Shown here in pieces: positions 17,976-26,947 of a DNA stretch of 34,157 nucleotides. The DNA is from Chlorobiaceae bacterium. Lineage in GTDB: Bacteria > Bacteroidota > Chlorobiia > Chlorobiales > Chlorobiaceae. The stretch spans positions 1 to 34,157 of the forward strand of contig JAAXXY010000028.1 of NCBI GenBank assembly GCA_013334225.1. The letters are read 5' to 3'. A program made the translations under genes and the position numbers. Position 1 is the stretch's first letter. Every line of letters begins with the position of its first letter. The notes below the pieces were generated by a model. That model made no database searches and was not told the origin of the DNA. It saw only the letters and a list, made by a program, of their open reading frames with translations.

Positions 17976-19536
17976 GGGAGAAACTCCAGAAATCGCGGTC
18001 GAGGTTGCGGTACTGGATGCCCTGGATAAGGTGTTTCATCTGGACCTGTTCCGAGCCGTCGAGGTCGGCTATCGTGCGGCTTACTTTCAGGATGCGGTCA
18101 TGCGCGCGGGCGGAAAGGTTCAGCCGGTTCATCGCATCCATGAGCTTCTGGGCGCTTTCACGGTCGAGCCTGCAGAACGTCCTGATGAGGCGGGTGTTCA
18201 TCTGTGCATTCGTATAGATTTTCGGAGAGGTTAGCGCGCAGAACCTCTCCATCTGGATTTTTCTCGCCTTCATCACTCTTTCGCGGATGGTTTTCGAGTT
18301 TTCCGCGGACGATGATGAGAACAGTTCGGTGTTTTCAACCTTCGGCACATCGATATGGATGTCGATCCGGTCGAGCAGGGGACCTGAGATTTTCGAAAGA
18401 TATCGCTGTATCTGCAGTGGCGATGCGGTCAGGTTGCCGTCGCGGTCCTTGAGCGCTCCGGCCGGGCTCGGGTTCATGGCTGCAACAAGCATGAAGCCTG
18501 CCGGGTACCTTGTCGTAATGGTGATCCTCGAAACGGTGACCTCGCGGTCTTCGAGCGGCTGGCGCAACACTTCGAGCGCGCTGCGTGTGAATTCCGGCAG
18601 TTCGTCGAGGAAGAGAATGCCGTTGTGGGCAAGGCTCACTTCTCCCGGCCGCGCCGTCGAGCCTCCGCCGATCAGGGCGATGTTGCTGGTGGTGTGGTGG
18701 GGACTTCTGAACGGTCTGATGACCATGAGAGGCCGGTCTTTTTCGAGCAGGTTCGCCACGGAATAGATTTTCGTGGTCTCCAGCGACTCTTCGAAGCTCA
18801 GCGGCGGGAGGATGCCGGGCAGGGCTTTAGCGAGCATGGTTTTGCCGCTGCCGGGAGGGCCGACCATGATGAGATTGTGCCCTCCTGCCGCAGCGATCTC
18901 AAGAGCTTTCTTTGCAGCGGTCTGTCCCTTGATATCGGCAAAATCGACCGGGTATTCGGGTTCCCGGTCAAAAAGCTCTTCGACATTGACGGTCATTGGT
19001 GAAAGCTCTGATTTTCCATTTACCAGCGCAACCGTTTCATTCAGGGTTTCGACCCCGTAAACCTTGACGCCGGAGCCTGAAGCGGAAACCGCCACGGCAG
19101 CCTCCGCTGCATTCGAAAGAGGAACGATCAGGCGGACAATCCCTTCCTTTCCCGCCATGATGCCGACCGGCAGGGCTCCGTTGATCCGTCTGATCGTGCC
19201 GTCGAGCGCAAGTTCCCCAAGGATGAGGGTATCTTCGAAACGGTTTGTGACAAGCTGGAGAGAACCGAGCAATCCTATGGCGACGGGGAGGTCGAACGCT
19301 GTTCCTTCCTTCCGGACATCGGCAGGAGCGAGGTTGACCGTGATTTTTTTCGGAGGGACTTCGAAACCGGAATTTTTTATGGCCGTGAGAATCCGTTCAC
19401 GGCTCTCCTTGATGGCATTGTCGGGAAGGCCGACAACCGTGAACGACGGAATGCCGCCGGTTACGTTGGTTTCGACGTCAACTTTCATGGCGTCGATGCC
19501 TATAAGTGCGGAGGCGTTGAGTCTCGTGAGCATCAT
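17971..19536 (-). CDS. comM: ComM/YifB family Mg-chelatase-like AAA+ ATPase
   Basis: A 521-aa AAA+ protein. ComM is a hexameric helicase that drives branch migration during natural transformation; many relatives in non-competent species have no assigned role. Seen here: an N-terminal Lon-protease-like domain (about 1-170, with GLPDNAIKESRERI), a Mg-chelatase ATPase core with Walker A GPPGSGKTM near 222 and Walker B ILFLDELPEF near 305, NPSPAG in the sensor region, and the C-terminal RAHDRILKVSRTIADL block. All are complete. It should not be confused with BchI, the true magnesium chelatase of this phototroph, which lacks the N-terminal Lon-like domain. It lies between ppc and the porin on one strand. 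Confidence 0.93.
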   Translation of the reverse strand: MMLTRLNASALIGIDAMKVDVETNVTGGIPSFTVVGLPDNAIKESRERILTAIKNSGFEVPPKKITVNLAPADVRKEGTAFDLPVAIGLLGSLQLVTNRFEDTLILGELALDGTIRRINGALPVGIMAGKEGIVRLIVPLSNAAEAAVAVSASGSGVKVYGVETLNETVALVNGKSELSPMTVNVEELFDREPEYPVDFADIKGQTAAKKALEIAAAGGHNLIMVGPPGSGKTMLAKALPGILPPLSFEESLETTKIYSVANLLEKDRPLMVIRPFRSPHHTTSNIALIGGGSTARPGEVSLAHNGILFLDELPEFTRSALEVLRQPLEDREVTVSRITITTRYPAGFMLVAAMNPSPAGALKDRDGNLTASPLQIQRYLSKISGPLLDRIDIHIDVPKVENTELFSSSSAENSKTIRERVMKARKIQMERFCALTSPKIYTNAQMNTRLIRTFCRLDRESAQKLMDAMNRLNLSARAHDRILKVSRTIADLDGSEQVQMKHLIQGIQYRNLDRDFWSFSP

Positions 19537-19545
19537 GGAAAAGGT

Positions 19546-19591
19546 AACGGATTGAAAGCGGCCAAGTAATATAATACGCTAAAAATCCGTT
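19546..19591 (-). promoter_or_regulatory. Inverted repeat just upstream of comM
   Basis: AACGGATT (19546-19553) and AATCCGTT (19584-19591) form a perfect 8-bp stem, with AGCG/CGCT pairing inside and an AT-rich loop. It starts 10 bases upstream of the comM ATG and 28 bases past the ppc stop. It may end ppc transcripts or act as a comM leader structure; the loop also contains TATTAT, a possible -10. Confidence 0.35.
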
Positions 19592-19618
19592 TATTTTGCA
19601 AGAATTATGCGAAATATC

Positions 19619-22384
19619 CTATCCTGTCGTGCGCAACCCTCCTGAAATGGCATTGACCGAGAGGAAAAGTTCCGGCAGCATCAGGTCTGCTTCTTTCTGT
19701 TGTCCGTTGCGCAGCAGGGCCCGCCACTCTTTCAGCAGTTTTATCTGATGGAGATGGAGCATTTCAAGGCCTTCGCGGCGCAGCGAAACGAACCTGTTGA
19801 CGCTCTGGCGCTGGTTTTCAAGAGGTCCGGCGAACAGCATGTCGATGAACTTCCTGGTTTTCCGGTACTCGGCTTCGATCATACCGAGAATTCTGTCCCG
19901 CACCGTGCAGTCGCCAACAAGCACGGCATACTGGTGCATGATCTTCAGGTCTGTGGCGGAGATACCTGTATCGGCATTGCTGATGATGTAACGGAGTGGA
20001 GGCCAGTCGAAGTATCGTGACCTGATCTCTTCGAAAACTTCGGGCTGGCTGTCGTGCAGATACTCGAGGGCCGATCCGACACCGTACCAGCCGGAAATGG
20101 AGTAGCGGGCCTGGTTCCAGCTGAAAACCCAGGGAATTGCACGGAGGTCTTCGAGGCTGGCTTTGCCGCTCCGGCGGGAAGGCCGGGACCCGATTCTTGT
20201 CGATTCAATGATATCGATCGGGGTGGCTTCACGGAAAAAGTCGAAGAATCCCTCAGCTTCAATAAGTGATCTGTATGCCTTGTTGCTTTTTTCCGAAAGG
20301 GTGTCCATTACCGTTTCGAGCGGGTGAGCCGATTTCTGTCCGTTTTTCTGCCTGATCATGATGCCGGCTGCTCCTGCCATGAAAAGCTCGAGGTTGTAAA
20401 CCGCGCTGATCCTGTTGGCGTATTTCTGGGCAATGGTTTCTCCCTGTTCGGTAAAGGAGATGCCTGCATCGAAGGAACCGAAAGGTTGAGCCTTGACGAA
20501 ACGGTGTGTAGGTCCCGCACCCCGGCTGATGCTTCCGCCGCGGCCATGGAAGAAAAGGATATCCGTTTCGCCGTACTTTCCGGCTTCCAGCATCGCTTCC
20601 TGTGCACGGTAGAGTGACCAGATGCTGGTAAAAATTCCTCCGTCCTTGTTGCTGTCGCTGTAACCGATCATCACCTTCTGCACTTTCCTTCCCTGACCGA
20701 TGCTGTTTTTCATGTACTCGAGGCTTCGTGCCGTAACCGGATGATCGAGAAATTCCCGTAGGATAGCCGGGCTTTTTTCCAGGTCGCCGATCGTTTCGAA
20801 AAGCGGAACAACAGGCAGCATGCATATTGCCCCCTCATCGGTCTCGGTCATCATGCCGACTTCCCGGGCGAAGAGATAGACCGTAAGAAGGTCCGAAACA
20901 TCCCTCGTCATGCTGACGATGAGAGAGCCGATTCCTTCGTAACCATATTTTTTTCCATGATCGAGCAGAACCCTGTAACATGCTAGAACCGCCTCGGCTT
21001 CAGGGCCTGCGATCATATCGGGATGCGTGAAGGGTCTTGGAGAGCTTAGTTCCCTGTCGAGGAACTCCCTTCGTTTCTCTTCGTCCCATTCCAGAAAATC
21101 TTTTCCGTTCATGCCGGCAGCGGTCATGAGCTGGGAGAGAGCAAGCTCGTGAAAATTGCTGTTCTGCCGGATATCGAGTTTTCCGAGGTGGAATCCGAAT
21201 GTCTGTACAATCCTGTACACGGGGACAACATCGTTTTCAGCGATATGTTCCGCTCCGACAGCACAGAGCGATTCCCGCAGCAGCTCGAGGTCATCCAGCA
21301 GTTCGCCGGAGTTCCCGTAGCGGAAATGGTTCTCGGTGAGGGTCTCTTCACCTGATTGTGTTTCATCGGGGAGTGCCGCGGTGATGAGGTTGAGGAACTG
21401 GCGCCATGGTTCATGCCGGTTTCTTTCGATTGCCTTGCGGCCTTTTTCTTCAAGACCCGTGGCAAGTGTTCCGATTCGCTCCATGAGGGGATTGAAAGGG
21501 GTCTGCAATCTTTCGGAAAGGCTCAGTTTTGAAGCAAGTTCCCTGAGACGGGAACGGATGAGCGTCATTGCATGCCTGCGCATCTCTTCAAGGGTTTCCC
21601 GAGTGACTTCTGCTGTCACGAGCGGATGGCCGTCGCGGTCACCGCCGACCCAGCTTCCGAAACCGAGCCGGGGAAAGGACCTTGGGTTTGAGAGTTTCCT
21701 GCAGTCGAACCCGCTCTCTTTCCATGCCTGCAGGAAGCGTTTGTCGAGCATGGGCAGAACTTCAGGAAAAATATTGTAGAGATAGTGGATAACATTTCTC
21801 CGTTCAGCTGAAACCTCGGGTTTGTCGAAAAGGATTTCACCGGTTCTCCAGAGCCTTTCGAGGACGACATTGATGCTGTACCTTATGTCGCGCTGTTCAA
21901 GCGGGGTCCACATCTGATTTTCCCGTTTCACGAGAAGCAGGTAAAGTTCGCGGTGCAGTTCAAGCACGGTTTTCCGCTTCGCTTCGGTAGGGTGTGCGGT
22001 CAGAACGGCAGTTACGGAAACACCGGAGAGGAGGGACGCGATTTCAGCGTCCGGTATGCCGAGCTCCCTGAGGCGTTTGAATGTTCTTCCCCAGAGCCCG
22101 GTAAGATGCGATAACCCTTTTTCGGTTTCGAGGTGACGCCGGTTCTGTGCAGATGAGTTTTCTTCCGCCATGTTCAGGAGCTGGAAAAAAATCGAATATG
22201 CCTGAAGCGCACGTTCAGCGCCTGGGTAATGCCCGATGGGCACTCCTGCTTCCTGCCAGGGGAGGTGGTCTGCGATTTCATCTTCTCCGAGATCCCTGAG
22301 CACATCCCGGAAACAGCCGAGCAGGAATGAAAAATCCCGGTCCGCCTTGTCGAAATCGATACTGCTGCTTGTTGTCGTGATCAT
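19619..22384 (-). CDS. ppc: Phosphoenolpyruvate carboxylase
   Basis: Carboxylates PEP with bicarbonate to oxaloacetate, an anaplerotic entry to the reductive TCA cycle used by green sulfur bacteria. The 921-aa protein is of full bacterial type. Conserved blocks include TAHPTEAKRK near 130 with the catalytic His, GSWVGGDRDGHP near 240, IGYSDSNKDGG near 575, FFHGRGGSISRGAGPT near 610 and the C-terminal SGGLRTTG. All are intact. It starts at the ATG 22384 and is divergent from pscC across 234 bases, so carbon fixation and photosynthetic electron transfer genes share a regulatory region here. comM follows after 82 bases. Confidence 0.98.
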   Translation of the reverse strand: MITTTSSSIDFDKADRDFSFLLGCFRDVLRDLGEDEIADHLPWQEAGVPIGHYPGAERALQAYSIFFQLLNMAEENSSAQNRRHLETEKGLSHLTGLWGRTFKRLRELGIPDAEIASLLSGVSVTAVLTAHPTEAKRKTVLELHRELYLLLVKRENQMWTPLEQRDIRYSINVVLERLWRTGEILFDKPEVSAERRNVIHYLYNIFPEVLPMLDKRFLQAWKESGFDCRKLSNPRSFPRLGFGSWVGGDRDGHPLVTAEVTRETLEEMRRHAMTLIRSRLRELASKLSLSERLQTPFNPLMERIGTLATGLEEKGRKAIERNRHEPWRQFLNLITAALPDETQSGEETLTENHFRYGNSGELLDDLELLRESLCAVGAEHIAENDVVPVYRIVQTFGFHLGKLDIRQNSNFHELALSQLMTAAGMNGKDFLEWDEEKRREFLDRELSSPRPFTHPDMIAGPEAEAVLACYRVLLDHGKKYGYEGIGSLIVSMTRDVSDLLTVYLFAREVGMMTETDEGAICMLPVVPLFETIGDLEKSPAILREFLDHPVTARSLEYMKNSIGQGRKVQKVMIGYSDSNKDGGIFTSIWSLYRAQEAMLEAGKYGETDILFFHGRGGSISRGAGPTHRFVKAQPFGSFDAGISFTEQGETIAQKYANRISAVYNLELFMAGAAGIMIRQKNGQKSAHPLETVMDTLSEKSNKAYRSLIEAEGFFDFFREATPIDIIESTRIGSRPSRRSGKASLEDLRAIPWVFSWNQARYSISGWYGVGSALEYLHDSQPEVFEEIRSRYFDWPPLRYIISNADTGISATDLKIMHQYAVLVGDCTVRDRILGMIEAEYRKTRKFIDMLFAGPLENQRQSVNRFVSLRREGLEMLHLHQIKLLKEWRALLRNGQQKEADLMLPELFLSVNAISGGLRTTG

Positions 22385-22618
22385 TTGGACGTAAATATTC
22401 TGCTTAATCTGACCTTGCTGATGCAGTATTCTAAAAAATCGGTAGAGTTACAAATCCTGCAGTGTGGTCGATTTTGCCGATGAATTGAAAAAAAGAAAAG
22501 CGAATACGTTTTTTAAACGCATCCTTTTTAAGGTTTCTGTTTGCCGCCTTTACTAATTATGCTTATCTTGACTAATAAATTTTCGGGTAAGCCAATAACA
22601 CCTAATTCATTACCTGTC
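22385..22618. promoter_or_regulatory. Divergent ppc / pscC promoter region
   Basis: An AT-rich 234-base spacer. For pscC, TTTACT (22549-22554) and CTAATA (22572-22577) are spaced 17 bases and lie 42 bases before the ATG, a reasonable sigma-70-like pair. An imperfect inverted ACGTTTTTTAAACGC block lies at 22506-22520. No ppc promoter could be placed with confidence, and neither start codon has a clear ribosome site. Confidence 0.35.
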
Positions 22619-23260
22619 ATGGACAACAAATCAAATGTTAAGCTTATTGCGTTGGCAATTTGCGGGGCAGCTTGCATGGGGGCGGCGTTTTACGGTTTGT
22701 CATTCTTAACCGGGTACCAGGTGCCGGCGCCAAATATTTCAGAAGACCTGACCCCGCTCAGTTCCTTTGCGGGCTGGTTTCTGCTGATATTCTGTGCCTC
22801 CATGATCATCAGGACACTTGGAAGGATGTCTTCCAGGATCAGTGACAGGTGGTTCCTGAGTTTTCCTCTCGGTGCCCTCGGTATCGTTCTTCTCATGTTC
22901 GTTGTTCTCTGGCTCAGACCTTCCGGTATTCTCCTTTCAACCACCGGACGCACCACAACTCTCGACGGCAAGTATATCCGCTCGGTTGAAGAGCTGAAAG
23001 CCTTCCAGTCCAAAGCCATTCTTTCACCCAACGTTCCTCTCGCACCTGCAGGCTTTGATTTTGCCGGTGCAAAAACTCTTTTCGAGGGCCGCTGCAACAA
23101 GTGCCATACCTTCGATTCCGTTGCCGATGTATTCAAATCCAAATACAAGAAGACCGGCAAGATCGACATCATCGTAAAACGCATGGCGGATTATCCGACA
23201 TCAGATATTACACCGGAAGAATCGAAGAATATCCAGATGTACCTGAACGAAAAGCTCTGA
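22619..23260 (+). CDS. pscC: Photosynthetic reaction centre cytochrome c-551 (cytochrome cz)
   Basis: A 213-aa membrane-anchored monohaem cytochrome that passes electrons from the menaquinol:cytochrome c oxidoreductase side to the P840 reaction centre. Three hydrophobic helices lie at about 8-30, 47-67 and 78-100; the C-terminal domain binds haem through CNKCH (159-163), with Met189 (KRMADYP) as the likely axial ligand. The start at 22619 (MDNKSN) agrees with my recollection of Chlorobium PscC; the frame opens 26 codons earlier but without family-like sequence. The gene is diagnostic for Chlorobiaceae. It is divergent from ppc and ends at a bidirectional terminator shared with queF. Confidence 0.94.
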   Translation: MDNKSNVKLIALAICGAACMGAAFYGLSFLTGYQVPAPNISEDLTPLSSFAGWFLLIFCASMIIRTLGRMSSRISDRWFLSFPLGALGIVLLMFVVLWLRPSGILLSTTGRTTTLDGKYIRSVEELKAFQSKAILSPNVPLAPAGFDFAGAKTLFEGRCNKCHTFDSVADVFKSKYKKTGKIDIIVKRMADYPTSDITPEESKNIQMYLNEKL

Positions 23261-23287
23261 GAGGTATCTCCGGGAATATTTCATTTC

Positions 23288-23317
23288 AAAAAAGCCTCAG
23301 GTTTCTGAGGCTTTTTT
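23288..23317. terminator. Bidirectional intrinsic terminator between pscC and queF
   Basis: AAAAAAGCCTCAG, loop GTTT, CTGAGGCTTTTTT: a perfect 13-bp inverted repeat with A and T runs on the two sides, placed between the converging stops of pscC (23260) and queF (23329). It should work in both directions. Confidence 0.95.
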
Positions 23318-23328
23318 GATTGCACGTT

Positions 23329-23676
23329 TCAGGATGCGTTGTAGTTGACCGAAACGGTCTCGGTTATGCCTCCTCTTGCTTTCCATTCCGTTATGACCGT
23401 CATAGATCTCGGTTTGACAAGTCCTGCAAGGTCGTCAAGGATCCTGTTGGTTACATTCTCGTAAAAGATGCCGGCGTTCCGGAATTCGAGAAAATAGTAT
23501 TTCAGGGATTTCAGTTCGATACAGGTTTTGTCGGGCACATACCTGATGATGACGGTTCCGAAATCGGGAAGTCCTGTTTTTGGACAGACCGATGTAAATT
23601 CCGGATTGACAATCTCGATGGTGTAGTCCCTGTCAGGATAATTGTTTTCGAAAACCTCGAGGAGTTCTTTTTTCAT
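23329..23676 (-). CDS. queF: NADPH-dependent 7-cyano-7-deazaguanine reductase
   Basis: Reduces the nitrile preQ0 to the amine preQ1 in queuosine synthesis for tRNA. The 115-aa protein is the short, type I, T-fold form. The catalytic Cys31 and Asp38 sit in SVCPKTGLPDFG, and the QueF motif ELKSLKY is at 54-60, all intact. It stands alone on the minus strand, with no other queuosine gene in the window, and shares its terminator with pscC. The region upstream is repeat-rich; I looked for a preQ1-type riboswitch by eye and saw none. Confidence 0.96.
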   Translation of the reverse strand: MKKELLEVFENNYPDRDYTIEIVNPEFTSVCPKTGLPDFGTVIIRYVPDKTCIELKSLKYYFLEFRNAGIFYENVTNRILDDLAGLVKPRSMTVITEWKARGGITETVSVNYNAS

Positions 23677-23871
23677 TGTGTGTTTAACAGTATTGGGATT
23701 GATAATTACTACTGATTTACAGAAACGGTTTTATCGATGCAAGAGTTTAGTGATGGCAAGAAAATAGAAATCCGCGGAGAATTTTCTTTAACGGTATATT
23801 TTTTTAAACATGGACAAAAATCAATTATTACAGCGGCAACTGCAGGTCGAAGATGGGTATGAGCTTTTTCC

Positions 23872-23952
23872 TGTCATTCCGTAATTAAATGCAGTCAAGC
23901 ATCTATTTCTGACTTTGCCCATTATGGATTCTTCACTTCGTTCAGAATGACA
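23872..23952. repeat. TGTCAT...ATGACA element (copy B)
   Basis: An 81-base unit opening TGTCATTCCG and closing GGATTCTTCACTTCG then TTCAGAATGACA. Its right end closely matches the right end of the unit at 2950-3038 (GGATTCATCACTGCG, TTCAGAATGACA), and its two ends are short inverted repeats. Confidence 0.65.
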
Positions 23953-23999
23953 AGAAAAGACAGCATTACAAAAGCAAGGAGTTTGTTCCGAAAGATCGG

Positions 24000-24237
24000 T
24001 GTCATCCTGAATGAAACGCAGTGGAATGAAGGATCCAATTTTAAAAAAGCACAGGGATTCTTGGCTCCGCTTTCCATGAACAGGAATTGCTTTCAGAATA
24101 TTAATTTCCCCGAAATTACGACTTTATTGTTCATGGTCCGTGTTCGGTAGCGGCCGGATACAGGGGGCTCAGCATGACAAGAACAGGGAGTTTATTCCAG
24201 AATGACAGTTGATATCTTCCATCACCGGAGTAATAAA
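24000..24237. repeat. TGTCAT...ATGACA element plus CCGGAGTAATAAA tail (copy C)
   Basis: Opens TGTCATCCTGAATG, with GCAGTGGAATGAAGGATCC inside, then two right-end-like sequences, CTCAGCATGACA (24168-24179) and CCAGAATGACA (24198-24208), and the tail TCTTCCATCACCGGAG plus TAATAAA (24215-24237). The tail and its distance from the ATGACA end parallel those at 3031-3084. Confidence 0.65.
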
Positions 24238-24289
24238 GTTTTTTTGTTATGCCTCATTGTTTTTGTAATAAGTAATAATAAAGTATATC

Positions 24290-24991
24290 ATGTCGTCAAG
24301 TACAGGCAATATCAGCAGGGAGTCCCGGGACCTTTACCAGGAACTTGGTGCGGAATATGATCTCGATGAAAGAAGCTATTCTTTCGGCGGCCGTCTGTTC
24401 AGTGTGCTCAGCGTTCTTGACAGTTATGCCCTGCTTGACAGGATCGATCCCGAAGAATTTGTCAAAGATGAACAGATGCCCTACTGGGCTGAAATCTGGC
24501 CTTCGGCAGTGACTCTTTCCAATTTCATTGCGGATGAGCTTGATATGGAAAACAAACGGGTGATCGAAATAGGGGCAGGGGTTGGTCTTGTATCTCTTGT
24601 CGCTGCCAGTAAAGGGGCCAGCGTTCTCGCAACCGACTACTCTTCCGAAGCGCTCCGGTTCGTTCGTTACAATGCATGGAAGAACGGGCTTGAACTCGAC
24701 CATGAAAGACTTGACTGGAGAAATGTTCAGTGCGGGGAACAGTTCGATGTGCTCTTTGCAGCCGATGTTCTCTACGAAAGAGTGAACCTGCTTCCCATAG
24801 CGAATGCTCTCGATAAACTGCTTAAACCTGATGGGCGGGCATACATTGCCGATCCTCGCAGGAGCCTTGCGGAACAGTTCCTCGGGATAGCGTCCGAAAA
24901 CAATTTTTCCATAACCTCCATTGCGAGGAGTTATCCCGGAAAAGATCAAGGGGTACACGTCAACATTCACATGCTGGAAAGGAAACGCTGA
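24290..24991 (+). CDS. Class I SAM-dependent methyltransferase, protein-lysine methyltransferase-like
   Basis: A 233-aa Rossmann-fold methyltransferase. The block PYWAEIWPSA (64-73) before motif I, EIGAGVGLVSL (93-103), the acidic motif II ATDYS near 115, and ADVLYE near 155 together resemble the METTL21/ETFB-lysine methyltransferase group (Methyltransf_16), whose members modify lysines on cytosolic proteins. The target here is unknown. It is the first gene of a tight plus-strand cluster: the next gene begins 3 bases past its stop, and a Xer recombinase and hpf follow. A substrate in ribosome or electron-transfer proteins is possible but not supported by sequence. Confidence 0.82.
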   Translation: MSSSTGNISRESRDLYQELGAEYDLDERSYSFGGRLFSVLSVLDSYALLDRIDPEEFVKDEQMPYWAEIWPSAVTLSNFIADELDMENKRVIEIGAGVGLVSLVAASKGASVLATDYSSEALRFVRYNAWKNGLELDHERLDWRNVQCGEQFDVLFAADVLYERVNLLPIANALDKLLKPDGRAYIADPRRSLAEQFLGIASENNFSITSIARSYPGKDQGVHVNIHMLERKR

Positions 24992-24994
24992 ACA

Positions 24995-25861
24995 ATGGCA
25001 AGGAGAAAGAAAAAGAAGTTTCAGGTATTGTGGCGTTATCATGCCGGACCGGGAGCTGTAATCTGGCAGATGATGTTTACCGGTTCAGGATGCCTTGCCG
25101 GACAGAAGAGGTTTCCCGAAAGCCGCCGGCTGCTGTTGTTTACTATAGATACCCTGACAGGGGCGTTGCTTGCCGATGATTGCAGGCTGATTGATCCCCT
25201 GAGCTCAATGCCCGTCGGGGATGGTTGGTTTGCCGGTTTCGAAGCCGCAAACGAGAAGCTTGTTTTCTGTCATGCCTATCAGGCGGACAGTCCCGAACAC
25301 AAGGGGATATGGGCGTTCGATCCTGCATCCGGAAGTGTGGTATGGGGCCGTCCGGATATTGTTTTTGCAGCGAATCTCGGCAATGAACTTCTGGTATACA
25401 GACCATCCTTCTTTGCTGGATTTCCTGAACGTCATTTTTTTCTTGTCGATCCTTCTACCGGATCGGTACAACGTGAACTTGGGATCGATAATCCGGAAAT
25501 CAATGATCTGAGAGAGAACACTCTGACGGAGGAAGAGCGGCAGCAGGTTATTCTTCCGGAGTTTCCCGGTGAAGATAAAAGGAGGGCGCTTTTCCTTTCT
25601 GCCGGATCAGGTATAGCTGCACAGGCGCCATGCGAGTACCTGGAAATCGGAGACGTGAAGGTTATCGCGCTGCATGAACCAGGAACGGTGCCTGATACAT
25701 GGAATTCCTCTCTCCATATATTCAATGACGGGTATGAGGTTTATCATGAAACGATGGCCTCTGCATCCGGCCATCCGGTGGTGAACAATTTTCTCATCAG
25801 GGGCGATAATTTGTATTACATTAAAGAGAAAGAAGAACTTGTCTGCGTTTCACTATCATGA
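24995..25861 (+). CDS. Conserved hypothetical protein, DUF4905-like
   Basis: A 288-aa soluble protein with a basic start ([10 protein letters not shown]) and no signal peptide or membrane helix. Repeated stretches of the form [23 protein letters not shown] and [13 protein letters not shown] resemble PQQ-type beta-propeller strands, each placing a D..TG turn between strands. From memory the layout resembles DUF4905, found in Bacteroidetes and Chlorobi; I am not certain. It is sandwiched between a methyltransferase (3-base gap) and the Xer recombinase (ATGA overlap), so it is co-translated with both. Function unknown. Confidence 0.7.
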   Translation: MARRKKKKFQVLWRYHAGPGAVIWQMMFTGSGCLAGQKRFPESRRLLLFTIDTLTGALLADDCRLIDPLSSMPVGDGWFAGFEAANEKLVFCHAYQADSPEHKGIWAFDPASGSVVWGRPDIVFAANLGNELLVYRPSFFAGFPERHFFLVDPSTGSVQRELGIDNPEINDLRENTLTEEERQQVILPEFPGEDKRRALFLSAGSGIAAQAPCEYLEIGDVKVIALHEPGTVPDTWNSSLHIFNDGYEVYHETMASASGHPVVNNFLIRGDNLYYIKEKEELVCVSLS

Positions 25862-26868
25862 AGGAACCATCTTCGAATCAGTCAATTTCTTTCTTTGATG
25901 AAAGTAATGTTCCGGTCAGCGATTTTCTTGAAGCGCTACGGAGCAGAAAAAATCTTTCACTTCACACCATTACCGCTTACAGGACTGACCTCGTTCATTT
26001 TTTTTCTTTTCTTGCCGGGCATTACGAGCTGTCCGGTCTGAACGGTTTCGATCCTGAATGTGTTTCCATTGCTGATATCAGACTGTATATGGGATCATTG
26101 CTGAAACGAGGGGTGAAGCCCGTATCGATTGCACGCAAAGTCTCTTCGGTCAGAAGTTTTTACCGGTATCTGCTGGAGAGAGGTCTCATTACCCATACGG
26201 TGTTTTCTTTGATAGATATGCCTAAATATTCAAAGAAAGTTCCGGAATTTCTGACAGAAAAGCAGACCCGGAAGCTTTTCGATGAAGTTCTGCAAGGGGG
26301 TATGAGCGGTCCTTTGAACAAGGGAAAACATGAACTTTCTGATTCCTTTGAGCAGAAGCGCGATCGTTGTATTCTCGAACTCCTCTATGGCTGCGGGCTT
26401 CGTGTTTCGGAGCTTATCGAGCTGAAAAAAGAGGATGTTGATCTTCAGACTGGATTCGTCAAGGTAACAGGCAAGGGGAACAAGCAGAGAATAGTTCCGA
26501 TGGGGTTACCCGCGGTTTCGGCATTGAAAATTTATTTTGAAGTCCGGCTAAACTTCTTTAGAATAATATCAAAGGGAAATAACGAGCCTTTTTCATTTGT
26601 GTTCATGACAAAAAAGGGAAAAAAACTTTATCCCATGTTTGTCGAGAGGCTTACCGGAAAGTATCTCGTTTTCGTCACGGAACAGAAAAAGAAAAATCCA
26701 CATATTCTGCGTCACAGCTTTGCAACACATCTGCTGAACAGCGGAGCGGATATCAACAGTGTCAGCGAAATGCTCGGGCACAGCAATCTTTCGACAACCG
26801 AGATTTACACGCATGTTACTTTCGAGCGCCTGAAGGAGGTATACCGGAAAGCGCATCCTTGTGCATAA
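25858..26868 (+). CDS. xerC: Site-specific tyrosine recombinase, XerC/XerD type
   Basis: Resolves chromosome dimers at dif together with a partner recombinase. The 336-aa protein has the SAM-like N-terminal DNA-binding domain (about 18-115) and the catalytic domain with the complete set: Arg182 (GLRVSEL), a lysine in the GKGNKQR hairpin near 210, His282 and Arg285 ([10 protein letters not shown]), His308 (LGHSN) and nucleophile Tyr317. It is about 35 residues longer than typical Xer proteins because of inserts near 146-165 and 228-250. Its position just before hpf matches the XerC lineage of Bacteroidetes/Chlorobi, hence the symbol, though XerD cannot be excluded. It overlaps the upstream gene by 4 bases. 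No phage or integron genes accompany it. Confidence 0.88.
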   Translation: MKEPSSNQSISFFDESNVPVSDFLEALRSRKNLSLHTITAYRTDLVHFFSFLAGHYELSGLNGFDPECVSIADIRLYMGSLLKRGVKPVSIARKVSSVRSFYRYLLERGLITHTVFSLIDMPKYSKKVPEFLTEKQTRKLFDEVLQGGMSGPLNKGKHELSDSFEQKRDRCILELLYGCGLRVSELIELKKEDVDLQTGFVKVTGKGNKQRIVPMGLPAVSALKIYFEVRLNFFRIISKGNNEPFSFVFMTKKGKKLYPMFVERLTGKYLVFVTEQKKKNPHILRHSFATHLLNSGADINSVSEMLGHSNLSTTEIYTHVTFERLKEVYRKAHPCA

Positions 26869-26937
26869 TGTTTATGAGGACCTCGTACGGTCAAGTTTGC
26901 GGGGTCTTGTTCCTTTATCATATTCACATCTTTCAAC

Positions 26938-26942
26938 GGAGG
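26938..26942 (+). promoter_or_regulatory. Ribosome binding site deciding the hpf start
   Basis: A perfect GGAGG lies 5 bases before the ATG at 26948. It favours this start over the in-frame ATG at 26861, which overlaps xerC and adds a 29-residue tail foreign to the family. Confidence 0.85.
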
Positions 26943-26947
26943 TCATT

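Larger units (their letters stand above)
23677..24289. other. Gene-free, repeat-rich region
   Basis: About 610 bases. It contains the queF 5' region, two very short coding-like frames (23737-23862 and 23810-23884) that stop at or near the first repeat, a TGTCAT...ATGACA element (23872-23952), a second composite element (24000-24237), and an AT-rich leader for the methyltransferase gene. A 67-codon frame at 23947-24150 lies almost wholly in repeat sequence and is not believed. Confidence 0.75.

Noticed and set aside
17971..19536. comM as the magnesium chelatase subunit BchI of bacteriochlorophyll synthesis
   Set aside because: It has the N-terminal Lon-like domain of YifB/ComM and lies away from any bch gene.
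23677..23760. preQ1 riboswitch upstream of queF
   Set aside because: No H-type pseudoknot pattern with the usual C-rich and A-rich segments was seen before the start codon.
23947..24150. 67-codon frame in the second repeat island
   Set aside because: Its sequence is mostly dispersed repeat, its ATG lies within the repeat end, and it resembles no protein I know.
25858..26868. Xer recombinase as an integrase of a mobile element or integron
   Set aside because: Flanked by tightly coupled chromosomal genes and hpf, a conserved setting for housekeeping Xer; no attachment sites, cargo or tRNA target seen.
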